Assembly (NCBI RefSeq): GCF_017639205.1
Contig: NZ_CP071139.1
Span: 806,001-870,000 of the forward strand
DNA length: 64,000 bases
Source of the DNA: Streptomyces nojiriensis
GTDB taxonomy: Bacteria; Actinomycetota; Actinomycetes; Streptomycetales; Streptomycetaceae
Direction: 5' to 3'
The notes beneath the pieces are model-generated. The model was not told the DNA's origin and did not search any database. It worked only from the letters and a program-made list of their open reading frames with translations. Numbering within the stretch: position 1 is the first letter of the stretch; each line of letters begins with the position of its first letter. Below are positions 18,409 to 27,991 of this stretch, in pieces. Made by a program: the position numbers and the translations under genes.

Positions 18409-20484
18409 ATGACAGGACGTCGCAGACGGTCTGCCGCCGCCGACCACCGCCGCAAACCCCGGCGGTTGATACTCGTCACCGCCGCCACAGCAGCGGCGGG
18501 GCTGATAGCAGCAGGCATCGCCTACTCCGGAATCGGCGACGGCGCCCAGGCCGCGGCTCCCGAGGTGGAGGCCGCCGCCGCCGCGGCACCGGCCGCCGCA
18601 CCGGCCCGTGACCAGGAACCGGATCCGATCGCGGCCGCGCCCGCCAACGAGACCGCGAACGGCATGATCTACGACGGCCTCCAGGCCGCGCCGAAGGGCG
18701 ACCGGTGCGTGGGTGTCTACCGCACCGACACCGGGCTGTGCACGCACGGCCCCGACGCCCCGCCCAAGGGCGTCGACATCACGAAGGACATCGAGCCCGC
18801 CGTCAAGGAGAAGGCTCCGGCGGCCGATCCGGCCCGCCCCGCGGCCGATGACCCGGCGAGCAAGGAAGGCGGCGGGCGTCCTCAGGACGCGCCCGCGGCC
18901 GACGCGTCGACGGCCACCAAGGCCTCCGCACCCGAACCCGCGGCCGGAGCCGCCGCCGGCGGCCAGACCGTCGCCGCCGGCCCCGCCGGCCAGACCGTCC
19001 AGTGCGACGGCGACGGCAGCACCGGCAACCGCGTGCAGGTCGTCTACGTCCACGGATCGGGCAAGGACCGCTACTCCGAGTACGTCGCCTCGTTCCGCAA
19101 GTGGGCGGCCGACGCCGACCTCATCTACTCGGCGAGTGCCAAGGAGACCGGCGGAGTACGTCACATCCGCTATGTGACGGCCGCCGACTGCACCCCCACC
19201 GTGCTCAACATCGAGCTCCCGGACTCGGCCCTCTCCGAGTTCAGCGCGACCAACAACGCGCTCGCCGGCAAGGGCCTCGACCGTCGCGACCGCAAGTACA
19301 TGATCTTCGCCGACACCCAGGTCTACTGCGGCATCGGCACCTTCGCGGGCGACGAGCGGCCCGGCCAGGCCAACCAGAGCAACTTCGGCCCCTCCTACGG
19401 GCGTACCGACTCCGGCTGCTGGGGCGGTCACACCGCCGCGCACGAGCTCGGCCACAACCTGGGCGCGGTCAACAACAGCGCCCCGAACACCAGCCGTGGC
19501 GCGCACTGCACCGACGAGTACGACGTCATGTGCTACTCGGACACCCCGTACTACCCGCAGATGCGCAACGTCTGCACCAACCAGGCAGCCGAGAACATCC
19601 TGGACTGCAACCACGACGACTACTTCCACACCAGTCCCAAGCCCGGAAGCTACCTGGCCACGCACTGGAACATCGCGGACAACCAGTTCCTGATGAAGAG
19701 CCAGGGCGGCGGTGGCGGCACGGACCCGGGTCCGAACCCCTCCCCCACGCCCACCAAGAAGCCCTCGCCGACGCCGACCAAGAAGCCCTCCGGCGGACCG
19801 GCCGTGACGGCGGGCCAGATCCAGTCCGACTCGGTCGTCGTGAGCTGGCCCAAGGTCGACGGCGCCTCCTGGTACGCGGTGCAGCTGAACGGCAAGCACC
19901 TGACGTGGGTCCAGTCCCAGGTGCTCCGCATCTACAACCTGCAGCCCAACACCGCCTACAAGGTCACCGTCTCGGTCCGCGACAGCGCCGGCCGTGACAG
20001 CGGACCCGGCAAGGCCGCGTCCTTCCGCACGACGGGAGCGGGCGGCGGTACCACCACTGCCGGCACCAAGTACGTGCTCGCCAACGGCAGCAGCGGCATG
20101 GCCGCCGAGCTGTGGGGCGGCCGCACCGCCGACGGCACCGTCCTCGTGGGCGGCCGCACCAACGGGTACGCCCAGCAGCAGTGGTACTTCGACGACGCGG
20201 GCAACGGCCAGGTGCGCATCAAGTCCGCGGCCTCCGGCAAGTGCCTCCAGCCGGGCGGCACCCCCGCCGCGGGCATGTGGGTCTCCCAGCAGCCCTGTGG
20301 CAACGGCAACGGCGCCCAGGCCTGGAAGCTGACGTCGCGCGGCGGCGCGGTGACCGTGACGGACGCGAGCGGCGGCTTCGCCCTCACCGTCAGCAACCGC
20401 CCCTACTACGGGTACTGGCTGCTCGACCTCCAGCGTGCGGACGGCCGCGCGACGCAGGCCTGGACCCTGCAGAAGTCCGGCTGA
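18409..20484 (+). CDS. secreted zinc metalloprotease (metzincin) with FN3 and ricin-type domains
   Basis: The 691-residue protein has an Arg-rich n-region and a hydrophobic signal (LILVTAATAAAGLIAAGIAY), then a long Ala/Pro linker to about residue 200. The protease domain holds HTAAHELGHNLGAVNN (HExxHxxG) and a Cys-rich stretch ending MCYSD, which could be the Met-turn. After a PTPTKKPSPTPTKKPS linker come an FN3 domain (about 465-545) and a beta-trefoil lectin-like domain (about 550-691, with QQWYF and GKCLQPGG). The third zinc ligand of metzincins is usually His or Asp; here that position is Asn. The ATG at 18409 follows GAGG. Its likely role is extracellular protein degradation on a carbohydrate-bearing surface. 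Confidence 0.88.
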   Translation: MTGRRRRSAAADHRRKPRRLILVTAATAAAGLIAAGIAYSGIGDGAQAAAPEVEAAAAAAPAAAPARDQEPDPIAAAPANETANGMIYDGLQAAPKGDRCVGVYRTDTGLCTHGPDAPPKGVDITKDIEPAVKEKAPAADPARPAADDPASKEGGGRPQDAPAADASTATKASAPEPAAGAAAGGQTVAAGPAGQTVQCDGDGSTGNRVQVVYVHGSGKDRYSEYVASFRKWAADADLIYSASAKETGGVRHIRYVTAADCTPTVLNIELPDSALSEFSATNNALAGKGLDRRDRKYMIFADTQVYCGIGTFAGDERPGQANQSNFGPSYGRTDSGCWGGHTAAHELGHNLGAVNNSAPNTSRGAHCTDEYDVMCYSDTPYYPQMRNVCTNQAAENILDCNHDDYFHTSPKPGSYLATHWNIADNQFLMKSQGGGGGTDPGPNPSPTPTKKPSPTPTKKPSGGPAVTAGQIQSDSVVVSWPKVDGASWYAVQLNGKHLTWVQSQVLRIYNLQPNTAYKVTVSVRDSAGRDSGPGKAASFRTTGAGGGTTTAGTKYVLANGSSGMAAELWGGRTADGTVLVGGRTNGYAQQQWYFDDAGNGQVRIKSAASGKCLQPGGTPAAGMWVSQQPCGNGNGAQAWKLTSRGGAVTVTDASGGFALTVSNRPYYGYWLLDLQRADGRATQAWTLQKSG

Positions 20485-20534
20485 TCACTGCCACGGCGCA
20501 GCACACCCTGACGCCCTGACGGCGTGAACCCACC

Positions 20535-20571
20535 CCGGCGGACGGCCCCGCACCGCGCGGCCGTCCGCCGG
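20535..20571 (+). terminator. 13-bp perfect hairpin after the protease gene
   Basis: CCGGCGGACGGCC (20535-20547) pairs with GGCCGTCCGCCGG (20559-20571) around an 11-base loop, between the protease stop and the next start. Confidence 0.75.
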
Positions 20572-20602
20572 TACCCCTCATCTTGACCGGAGCACCCCGA
20601 CG

Positions 20603-21238
20603 ATGCGCATACGAATCGTTTTCTCGGCCGCCCTGGCCGCACTCGGCCTCATGTTCCTGCTCCCCGCCGCGGCCCACGCCCACGGTGACACCGTGAAGGT
20701 GGTGGTGACCGGGCAGCGAGAGGGTCATGTCACCGCCGACGTCTCCTGGGAGAACGACGGGGACGCCGTCGACGAGGCCGTCGCCGCGACCGTGAACGCG
20801 GCCAGTGTCGACGGCTCCCGCACCGTGGGGCCCTGGCGCCTGGTGCGCGATCCCGCCGCGAAGCCGGCGGGCTGGACCACGGCCGAGGCGCTGCCGCCGG
20901 GTTCGTGGAAGGTCAGCGTCGACGTGGGCTTTCCGGCCCTGGGGCACGGCGAACTCGAAGTGAGCGTACCCGTGGTGGACCCGGCTCCGGGTGGTCCGGC
21001 CCCGGTCGCCTCCGTGGCGGCTCCCGTCCCGTCGTCGGCCGCGCCGGTGTCCTCGGCGGCCTCCGCCGCCCCGGCCCCGGCCGCTTCCCCGGCGCAGGCC
21101 GCGGAACCGGCCGCCGGCACCGAGGGGTACGCCGTCTGGTGGACGACGGCGGGTGTGGCGGTGACCGCCGTGGCGGGCGCGGCCGTGGGTCTCCTGCTCC
21201 GCCGCCGCCGACGCGTGCGGCTCGACCGCCTCAACTAG
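20603..21238 (+). CDS. secreted, membrane-anchored protein of unknown function
   Basis: The 211-residue protein has a Sec signal ending PAAAHAHGD, an Ig-like beta domain (about 30-125), an Ala/Pro/Ser linker, and a C-terminal membrane helix followed by RRRRRVRLDRLN. This is a cell-surface anchor. If signal peptidase cuts after AHA, the mature protein begins with His, which is seen in copper-binding secreted proteins; that is only a possibility. The gene follows the protease by 118 bp with a terminator in between. Confidence 0.8.
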   Translation: MRIRIVFSAALAALGLMFLLPAAAHAHGDTVKVVVTGQREGHVTADVSWENDGDAVDEAVAATVNAASVDGSRTVGPWRLVRDPAAKPAGWTTAEALPPGSWKVSVDVGFPALGHGELEVSVPVVDPAPGGPAPVASVAAPVPSSAAPVSSAASAAPAPAASPAQAAEPAAGTEGYAVWWTTAGVAVTAVAGAAVGLLLRRRRRVRLDRLN

Positions 21239-21282
21239 GGCGGGCGAGTCCCCGAAGCCCCGGTCACGGGGGGCCGGAGCGC

Positions 21283-21333
21283 CAGGGGGTGTCTTGTCGA
21301 TCGGGCCCGGCCCGATCGGCGGGGCACCCCCTG
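21283..21333. terminator. nested bidirectional terminator
   Basis: The outer stem CAGGGGGTG/CACCCCCTG (21283-21291 with 21325-21333) encloses the inner stem CGATCGGGC/GCCCGATCG (21298-21306 with 21310-21318, 3-base loop). It sits exactly between two convergent stops. Confidence 0.85.
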
Positions 21334-21341
21334 CGCCGTGT

Positions 21342-22226
21342 CTACCGGCCCGTGGCCACCGCGTCGGCGACCGCCTCGGCGAAGCGCTCCAGCCCCTGCG
21401 GGTTGATGCTCAGGAACAGGTTCGGCTCGATGAGTTCCAGCTCCATGAGCACGGGTTCCCGGGCCTCGTTCAACGCCAGGTCCACCCGGGCGAACAGCAG
21501 GTCGGTCGGGGCGGGAACCGCGGCCAGTGCCGCCCGTGCCGTACGGAGCTCCGCCTCGGACGGCTGGTACGGGGCGGCACCGGGGTGCGGCACCCGGAAG
21601 TTGTCGATCAGCCCCGCCTCCGTCAGCAGGGCCTCCTTGCGGATCGCGTGGCTGAAGGTGCCGCCGAAGAAGATCAGCGCCCGCTCCCCCTCCTCCACCA
21701 GCGGCAGGTACGGCTGGACGATCGCGGTGCGGCCCTGGTCCAGCAGCATCCGCGCGTGGCGCTCGGCGTCCGCCCGGCGGCCGGGCTCGTAGCGTGCGGT
21801 GTCCCGTGCGCCGGAGGAGACGGCCGGCTTGACCACCACCCCGTGCGGCCCGTCGAAGTCCGCCGCCTCGCAGGCCCCGCCCGGTTCGACGACCCGGGTC
21901 GGCACCACCGGGACTCCGCGCGCGGCGAGCTCCGGCAGATAGCGCTTGTCGCTGTTCCAGCGCACCAGCGGCGCCGGATTCCACAGCCGGGTGACCCGGG
22001 CCGTCGCGTCCACCCAGGCCAGGAACTCCGCAAGCCGGTCGGCGTAGTCCCAGGTCGACCGGATGACCACGAGGTCGTAGCCTTCCCACCCCGGTGTGTC
22101 CTCGTCCCAGGCCACCGCCTGCGCGGACAGGCCCGCGGCGCGCAACGCCGTCAGGATCAGCGGAAGATCCGCGTCCTGGTCGGCGCCGCCCTTGCTCGTC
22201 ACGACCGCGATCCTCGACGTACCCAT
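21342..22226 (-). CDS. ATP-grasp domain protein
   Basis: The 294-residue protein has an N-terminal alpha/beta domain (IAVVTSKGGADQDADLP), the nucleotide-binding strand GVVVKPAVSSGARDT, and the C-terminal metal-binding strand EPVLMELELIEPNLF. This is the E-x-N type ligand pair of ATP-grasp ligases, related in layout to glutathione-synthetase-like enzymes. The substrate is unknown. The ATG at 22226 follows GGGAG. It is divergent from the nuclease/phosphatase gene, and no peptide or amine partner gene is adjacent. Confidence 0.9.
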   Translation of the reverse strand: MGTSRIAVVTSKGGADQDADLPLILTALRAAGLSAQAVAWDEDTPGWEGYDLVVIRSTWDYADRLAEFLAWVDATARVTRLWNPAPLVRWNSDKRYLPELAARGVPVVPTRVVEPGGACEAADFDGPHGVVVKPAVSSGARDTARYEPGRRADAERHARMLLDQGRTAIVQPYLPLVEEGERALIFFGGTFSHAIRKEALLTEAGLIDNFRVPHPGAAPYQPSEAELRTARAALAAVPAPTDLLFARVDLALNEAREPVLMELELIEPNLFLSINPQGLERFAEAVADAVATGR

Positions 22227-22378
22227 ACGCGTCTCCCGTCCTCACTCCTCGGACCGCCCGGTGCGGCCGCAACCCCGGACGATCACTCTTCCACACCCGC
22301 CTCGGTGGGAACCCGGTCGCCTGATCATGCGTCGTACCCCAGGTGGAAGACGGTCCGAGGCAGACAGGCGGGGCTCCG

Positions 22379-23383
22379 GTGGTGGTGGACGTGGCGGGGA
22401 GCGGCGCGCGGCGCACCGCCCGCTGGCCCTGGGGCACCGACGCCCGGGGCCGTACGCCCTGGACGCGCGGGCGCGTTCTCGCGGCGCTCGCCGTACTGAG
22501 CGCCGCGCTGCTGGTGTTCCACTCCGCGGTCCCCAACGCGGTGGGCCGCCTGGGCAGTGCGCTGGAGGCCTTCCTGCCCTGGCTGGGCCTCGCGGTCCCG
22601 GTCCTGCTCGTCTCTGCGCTGGTGCGCCGCTCGCTCACCGCGCTGGTGGCCGTGCTGCTGCCCGCGGCCGCGTGGGCGGGCCTCTTCGGCGGGCTGTTGC
22701 TGCCGGCGGACCGCGGCACGCACGACATCACGGCCGTCCAGCACAACGTGAGTGACGAGAACCCGGACCCCACCGGTACCGCGCGCGCCCTGATCGGGTC
22801 CGCGCCGGATCTCGTCGCCTTGGAGGAGCTGACCCCTTCCGCGCTGCCGGCCTACGAGGCGGCGCTGGCGGCCGCGTACCCGTACCACGCGGTCGAGGGC
22901 ACGGTCGGCCTCTGGTCGAGGCATCCGCTCACCGACGTCCGCCGGGTGGACATCAGGCCCACGGGCATCGGGGAGGGCTGGAACCGCGGCCTGCGCTGCG
23001 GTGTGCGCACGCCGCGGGGTGAGATCGCGGTGTACGTGGCGCACCTGCCCTCGGTGCGCTTCCGGGCGAGCGGTTTCGGCTCCGGCCCGCGGGACGAGAG
23101 CGCACGGCTGCTGGGCGCGGCCGTCGCCGCCGAGGAGCTGGAGCGGGTGATCCTGCTGGGCGACCTCAACAGCACGGTGGACGACCGGGGTCTCGCCCCG
23201 TTGACCTCGCGGTTGAGTGCGCCGCGGCGGGGGCTCGCCCTCAGCTGGCCCGCGGCCGTACCGGTCGCCCGGATCGACCAGGTCCTCACCCGCTCGGCGA
23301 CCGCTGTCGAGGTCCGGACGCTGCCCGCCACCGGCAGCGATCACCTGCCGGTCACCGCCCGCATCAGGCTGGACGCCTCATAG
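22379..23383 (+). CDS. membrane-anchored endonuclease/exonuclease/phosphatase-family protein
   Basis: The protein of about 334 residues has three hydrophobic segments near the N-terminus and then an EEP domain. Landmarks are VQHNVSDEN, LVALEELTP (catalytic Glu), LGDLNSTVDD (D-x-N) and GSDHLPVTA (SDH). The family hydrolyses phosphodiesters in DNA, lipids or inositol phosphates; the domain is predicted to lie outside the membrane. GTG 22379 has AGGCGGGG five bases upstream. A longer start at GTG 22343 is in frame but lacks a ribosome-binding site. Its stop overlaps the convergent reductase gene by 6 bp. Confidence 0.86.
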   Translation: MVVDVAGSGARRTARWPWGTDARGRTPWTRGRVLAALAVLSAALLVFHSAVPNAVGRLGSALEAFLPWLGLAVPVLLVSALVRRSLTALVAVLLPAAAWAGLFGGLLLPADRGTHDITAVQHNVSDENPDPTGTARALIGSAPDLVALEELTPSALPAYEAALAAAYPYHAVEGTVGLWSRHPLTDVRRVDIRPTGIGEGWNRGLRCGVRTPRGEIAVYVAHLPSVRFRASGFGSGPRDESARLLGAAVAAEELERVILLGDLNSTVDDRGLAPLTSRLSAPRRGLALSWPAAVPVARIDQVLTRSATAVEVRTLPATGSDHLPVTARIRLDAS

Positions 23384-24346
23384 CCGGATGGCGATCTTGC
23401 CGCGCACCTGGCCGTCCCTGAGGTAGCGGATGGCGTCGGGCACCTCGGCCAGCGGGTAGGTCCGGTCGACGGCGGGGGTCACCGAGCCGGCCTCGATGAG
23501 TTCGGTGAGGGCCTCGAGGTCGCCGTGGCGCACCAGGGTGCCGTGCGCGCGCAGCCGGTGGCCGACGAAGGGCGACAGCAGCATCGCGCCCAGCTGGCGC
23601 TGGTTGCCGCCGATCCACTTGCCGCCGCCTTCCCCGCCGACGATGACGAGGGTCCCGCGGGGGGTGAGGGCCTTGCGCAGCCGGGCGATGGGCCGGTTGC
23701 CCGCGATGTCCAGGATGACGTCGTAGCGGTGGCTGCCGTCGACGGGATCCTGCCGCGTGTAGTCGAGGACCTCGTCGGCGCCGAGGGAGCGGACCAGGTC
23801 GGTCTTGGCGGTGCTGCACACCCCGGTGACGTGGGCGCCGTAGGCCTTGGCCACCTGTACGGCGAAGCTGCCCACGCCGCCCGAGGCGCCGAGGACGAGG
23901 ACGCGCTGGCCGGCCTTGACCTTTCCGCTGTCCCGTACGGCGCCCAGGGCGGTGCACGCGGAGACGGGCACGGCCGCGGCCTGTTCGAAGCCGAGGGAGA
24001 CCGGCTTGGGTGCGAGGGTGTTCTCCTTGGCGCGGGCGTACTCGGCGAACGACCCGTAGCAGTTGCCGTACACCTCGTCGCCCGGCCGGAAGCGGGTGAC
24101 CTCGGGGCCGACGGCTTCGACCACCCCCGCGACGTCCATGCCGCGGACGCGCGTCCTGGGTTTCCGCAGGCCCGACACGGCGCGGACCGCGTAGGGCATG
24201 CCCGCCATGAGGTGCCAGACGCCCTGGTCGACGCCGGCCGCGTGCACCCGTACGAGGACCTCGCCGCGGCCCGGCTCCGGCCGGTCCGTCTCTTCGATGC
24301 GCAGGACCTCGGGCGGTCCGTAGACGTCCTGGACTATGGCCTTCAT
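23378..24346 (-). CDS. MDR-family NAD(P)-dependent alcohol dehydrogenase / quinone reductase
   Basis: The 322-residue protein has the GroES-like N-terminus ([23 protein letters not shown]) and the Rossmann motif [20 protein letters not shown]. It lacks the zinc-ligand pattern of classical alcohol dehydrogenases, which places it with zinc-free quinone-oxidoreductase-like enzymes. The ATG at 24346 overlaps the stop of the XRE gene (ATGA), so the two are translationally coupled. This reductase, regulator and membrane protein form a three-gene operon. Confidence 0.93.
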   Translation of the reverse strand: MKAIVQDVYGPPEVLRIEETDRPEPGRGEVLVRVHAAGVDQGVWHLMAGMPYAVRAVSGLRKPRTRVRGMDVAGVVEAVGPEVTRFRPGDEVYGNCYGSFAEYARAKENTLAPKPVSLGFEQAAAVPVSACTALGAVRDSGKVKAGQRVLVLGASGGVGSFAVQVAKAYGAHVTGVCSTAKTDLVRSLGADEVLDYTRQDPVDGSHRYDVILDIAGNRPIARLRKALTPRGTLVIVGGEGGGKWIGGNQRQLGAMLLSPFVGHRLRAHGTLVRHGDLEALTELIEAGSVTPAVDRTYPLAEVPDAIRYLRDGQVRGKIAIRL

Positions 24347-24576
24347 GCGTCGTCTCCCTCGGTGGAGGTGTACTGGAACACGGTGTCGAGCGGTACGGCG
24401 AACACGCGCGCGATCTCGAACGCCTTCTCCAGGGAAGGCGAGTAGCGGCCCTGTTCGATGGCGATGACGGTCTGACGGGTCACGCCGATCCGGCGGGCGA
24501 GCTCGGCCTGGGTCATCTCGCCGTTGGCGAAGCGCAGGGCCCGGATGCTGTTGGTGACCCTGGTGGGCCTCACCAC
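24343..24576 (-). CDS. XRE-family regulator
   Basis: The 77-residue protein consists of one helix-turn-helix: [30 protein letters not shown]. This is the compact XRE type often paired with a small membrane protein. The start is GTG (24576 or 24573) inside GTGGTGA, overlapping the stop of the upstream gene. It probably represses its own operon, an inference from the common arrangement. Confidence 0.92.
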   Translation of the reverse strand: MVRPTRVTNSIRALRFANGEMTQAELARRIGVTRQTVIAIEQGRYSPSLEKAFEIARVFAVPLDTVFQYTSTEGDDA

Positions 24577-25004
24577 GGGTGGAAGCCCAGCCGGTACGAG
24601 GCGATCTTCGCGGTCGACGCGAGCAGCGCCGACAGGACGAATCCGAGGTAGATCGCGTTGGCGATCCAGAACCGGTCCGCCTCGGCCATCGCCAGGATCA
24701 TCCCGGTCACGGCGCCGATCGCGATGAACGACTGGCCGATGTGCTCACCGAACTGGTGGATCTCCCGGTCGCGCTGGTCCTTGACCTTGCCGTCCTCGGG
24801 CGAGAGCAGCGCCACGGTGATGTGGAGCGCGATCGAGGCGACGATCGCCGCGCCGACCGTCCACAGCAGCGCGGCCGCGTAGGGCTGCTGGGTCAGGGGC
24901 CCGCTCCCGGACCGCCCGAGAACGACGGCCAGATACGCCCCGTACGACACCACCGTCACCACGATCATGATCCACGCGCGTTTCTCCTCGACTGCCACTG
25001 CCAC
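24570..25004 (-). CDS. small four-helix membrane protein, first gene of the XRE operon
   Basis: The 144-residue protein has four hydrophobic segments ([66 protein letters not shown]). A polar [20 protein letters not shown] loop follows the second. Proteins of this shape commonly sit next to a small XRE regulator. Start is GTG 25004, or 24998 behind GGGAGTGGCA. The function is not established. Confidence 0.8.
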   Translation of the reverse strand: MAVAVEEKRAWIMIVVTVVSYGAYLAVVLGRSGSGPLTQQPYAAALLWTVGAAIVASIALHITVALLSPEDGKVKDQRDREIHQFGEHIGQSFIAIGAVTGMILAMAEADRFWIANAIYLGFVLSALLASTAKIASYRLGFHPW

Positions 25005-25141
25005 TCCCGATGTAAAGAAAACCCGACATCGGCAGTGTCAAGGAATCAGGACACGGTGTCAATATTTCTATACCTCGCCGCCGTCGGGCTTCAGCCGTCG
25101 GCCGTTGGCCATGGGCCGGAGCCGGTTTCAGGAGATGCCTG

Positions 25142-25885
25142 TCAGCGCCCCGGGGCGGGGGGCGCTTCGAGGAGCTCGGGCCCGTTGTTGCGCACGTTGT
25201 TGACCGCGGTCGACACGGCGTGGACGTCGAGCCTGCCGCCCGCGGGAGCGGCGAGCAGGGCGCGCAGTGCGTCCGGGTCCTGGTGGGACGGGTCGAGCCA
25301 GGCCTCGTAGTCCGCCGGGGCGAGCGCGAGCGGCATCCGGGGATGGACCCGGCCGGCGGCGTCGGTGGCCTCGGTGGTGATGATCGTGCAGGTGGCCCAC
25401 CAAGCCGCCGGATCGTCGTCGGCGGCGACCGCGGGGTCGCGCCAGAACTCGTACAGCCCGGCCATCGCCATCACGTCGCCGTCCTCGGGACGGATGAAGT
25501 ACGGCTGCTTGTAGGCCTTCACGGAACCGGAGGCGGGCACGGGCTCCCACTCGTAGAACCCGTCGGCGGGCAGCAGGCACCGGCGCTTGGCGAAGGCGCG
25601 CCGGTAGGCCGGCTTCTCGTGCACCGTCTCCACCCGCGCATTGATCATCTTCGCGCCGCCGGCCAGGCTCTTCGACCACGAGGGCACCAGCCCCCACCGC
25701 AAGGGGCGCAGTTGCCGCTCCAGTACCCCGCTCTCCCGGTCGGCGCGCTCCAGCACCGCCCACACGGCATCGGTGGGGGCGACGTTCCAGCTCGGCTCCA
25801 GCACGTGCCCCGGATCGGGGGGCGTGGCCTGGAAGAGGCCGGACAGGTCCTCGGGACTGCGGGTGGAAGCGTATCGGCCGCACAT
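25142..25885 (-). CDS. SRAP (YedK/HMCES-like) abasic-site processing protein
   Basis: The 247-residue protein begins MCGRYAS, so Cys2 becomes the N-terminal catalytic residue after Met removal. NVAPTD, RWGLVPSW, NARVETV, RRCLLPADGFYEW and HPRMP are all conserved SRAP motifs in order. YedK/HMCES proteins form a thiazolidine crosslink with abasic sites in single-stranded DNA. It appears complete. The neighbours are unrelated regulators. Confidence 0.95.
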   Translation of the reverse strand: MCGRYASTRSPEDLSGLFQATPPDPGHVLEPSWNVAPTDAVWAVLERADRESGVLERQLRPLRWGLVPSWSKSLAGGAKMINARVETVHEKPAYRRAFAKRRCLLPADGFYEWEPVPASGSVKAYKQPYFIRPEDGDVMAMAGLYEFWRDPAVAADDDPAAWWATCTIITTEATDAAGRVHPRMPLALAPADYEAWLDPSHQDPDALRALLAAPAGGRLDVHAVSTAVNNVRNNGPELLEAPPAPGR

Positions 25886-25922
25886 ACCGTCCAGCCTGCC
25901 AGCTGGACCGGGTCGGCGCGGG

Positions 25923-27896
25923 CTACGGCGCGAAGTCGCCCGGGCCGGGGCCGTCGTGGCGGTTCACCCGGTGGATGCGCAGCGCGAGTTGGAGTTCCAG
26001 TGCCCGTTCCGGGCGCTGCCAGTCGCGGCCGAGCAGGCTGCCGATGCGCTCCAGGCGCTGCACCACGGTGTTGACGTGCACGTGGAGGGCCTCGGCGGCC
26101 CGGGACTGGCTGGCGCCCGTGTCGAAGTAGGCCCGCAGGGTGTGGGTGAGGTCGGTGCCGCGCTTCGCGTCGTACGCGAGCACGGGGCCCAGGGTCTGCC
26201 GTACGTAGCCGCCCAGATCCGTCTGGTCGCCGAGCAGCACGCCGAGGAAGCCCAGGTCGTGGAGGGCGGCGCCGGTGCCTGCGCGTCCCAGGGCGCACAA
26301 TGCGGTCCGGCAGCGGCGGGCCTCGGCGTACGCGTCGGCGAACTCGGCCGGACCGGTGACCGGACCGGCGGCTCCGACGGTGACGGGACCGGCGAGGGTC
26401 TGGCGCAGCTCGCTCGCGAGGCTCGCGGCGGCGGGGCCCGGGCCCGGTCCGGGGGCGGGATCCCCGGCGGGGCAGACCAGGACGACGTCCTCGTGGTGCA
26501 GTCCGGCGAGTCCCTTGCGGGCCTGGGCGATGCGGGCGGCGGCCGCCAGCAGCCGGGGCCGGGGCACGGCCCCGGTGTGCAGGACGAACACCGCATGCGG
26601 GTGGCCCAGGTTCATACCGAGCCGGCGGGCCCGCGCCGACAGTCCGGCCGGGTCGGCGGCCCGGGTGAGGAGGTCTCCCAGCAGTTCGCCCCGGATCCGG
26701 TCCTCGGTCTCGGCGACCGATCGGCGCAGGAGCAGCAGCAGGGCGGTGACCAGGCTGGCGCGCTCGAAGAGGCGGCGGTCGGCGTCGTCGAGGTCGGCGC
26801 GGCCGGTCAGGGCGATGCTGCCGAGCAGTTCGTGCCCGGCGAGGACCGCGCACACCCAGGTTCCGTGGGCGAAGACGGCGCGTCCGCCGGCCCGCGACGC
26901 GGCGACCTCCCGGGCGGACGGGGGCCGCGGGTCGGTGCCCGCCCGGGCGAGCTCGGCCCCCTCGGCGTCGTGGACGAGGGTGCCGCCCTGCAGGACGGTG
27001 CCGATGGCGGTGGCCACGTCGGTGACGTCGCCGCCGCGCAGCACCAGGTCGGTGAGCCGGTCGTGGGCGTCCTCGGCCCGGCGCATGGCCTCGCTGTGCG
27101 CCTCGATGGTCCGCGAGGCGGCATTGAGTTCGACCAGTGCGGTGCGCGTCTCGTCCAGCAGGCGGGCGCCGTCGATGGCGATGGCGGCGTGGTCGGCCAG
27201 GGAGGACAGCAGGGCCACTTCGTCGGGTGTGAAGGTACGGGCGGTGCGGTCGGCCGCGTAGAGGACGCCGATCACCCGGGTGCCCAGGCGCAGCGGTACG
27301 CCGAGGATGGCCCGTAGGCCCTCCTCGGTGACGGCGCTGTCGATCGTCGTGGTGTGCCTGAAACGCCGGTCGTCCCGGTAGTCGCCGGTGGAGTACGGGC
27401 GGGCGGTCTCGGCGACCAGTCCGCCCAGCCCCTCCCCCATCCCGAGGCGCACGCGCTGGAAGGCGGCGGAGACCGAGCCGTCGGTCACCCGCATGTAGGT
27501 GTCGCCCGCCTCCTCGTCGTTGAGGGACAGGTACGTCACGTCCGTGCCGAGGAGCAGCTTGGCCCGGTGGACGATCGCCCTCAGTACGGCGTCCGGTTCC
27601 CTGAGCCGGGCGAGGTCGCCGGCGGTGTCGAAGAGGGCGGCGAGTTCGGCCTCGCGGCGGCGGTGCTGGCCGAGGGTGCGGTGGATGCGGAGCGCGACGC
27701 GGGTCGCGTCCGCGATCAGCGCCGCGTCCGCGGCCGACTCCGCACCGGCGTCCGCGGATTCTTCCGCGTCGGAGGGGGCGCCGTCCTGGAACGCCTCGGC
27801 CGGTGCGCCCTGGTCCAGCAGGTCCAGGAGGCCGCGCAGCCGCAGCAGCGCGTCGGTGCCGGTGCCGGTGCTCGCACTGTCTCGGGTGGTGGGCAT
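25923..27896 (-). CDS. GAF-domain regulator with PucR-type C-terminal helix-turn-helix
   Basis: The 657-residue protein starts at ATG 27896 behind GGAG. A GAF domain spans about residues 80-230 (ILGVPLRLGTRVIGVLYAAD). A second sensory/GGDEF-like middle region follows, and the PucR HTH is at the end (LRAYFDTGASQSRAAEALHV then HVNTVVQRLERI). Such regulators respond to small molecules or aromatic/purine catabolites and often control a neighbouring transporter. The MHS transporter gene lies 95 bp upstream on the same strand, which fits joint action. Confidence 0.91.
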   Translation of the reverse strand: MPTTRDSASTGTGTDALLRLRGLLDLLDQGAPAEAFQDGAPSDAEESADAGAESAADAALIADATRVALRIHRTLGQHRRREAELAALFDTAGDLARLREPDAVLRAIVHRAKLLLGTDVTYLSLNDEEAGDTYMRVTDGSVSAAFQRVRLGMGEGLGGLVAETARPYSTGDYRDDRRFRHTTTIDSAVTEEGLRAILGVPLRLGTRVIGVLYAADRTARTFTPDEVALLSSLADHAAIAIDGARLLDETRTALVELNAASRTIEAHSEAMRRAEDAHDRLTDLVLRGGDVTDVATAIGTVLQGGTLVHDAEGAELARAGTDPRPPSAREVAASRAGGRAVFAHGTWVCAVLAGHELLGSIALTGRADLDDADRRLFERASLVTALLLLLRRSVAETEDRIRGELLGDLLTRAADPAGLSARARRLGMNLGHPHAVFVLHTGAVPRPRLLAAAARIAQARKGLAGLHHEDVVLVCPAGDPAPGPGPGPAAASLASELRQTLAGPVTVGAAGPVTGPAEFADAYAEARRCRTALCALGRAGTGAALHDLGFLGVLLGDQTDLGGYVRQTLGPVLAYDAKRGTDLTHTLRAYFDTGASQSRAAEALHVHVNTVVQRLERIGSLLGRDWQRPERALELQLALRIHRVNRHDGPGPGDFAP

Positions 27897-27991
27897 CGGG
27901 TGCTCTCCGTGATGCTCGACGCGGACGGGGGCGGCACCGCTCACACCGGTGCCGCCCGGTCTCGGAAGGGCCGAGGGGCCCGGAAGGCAGG

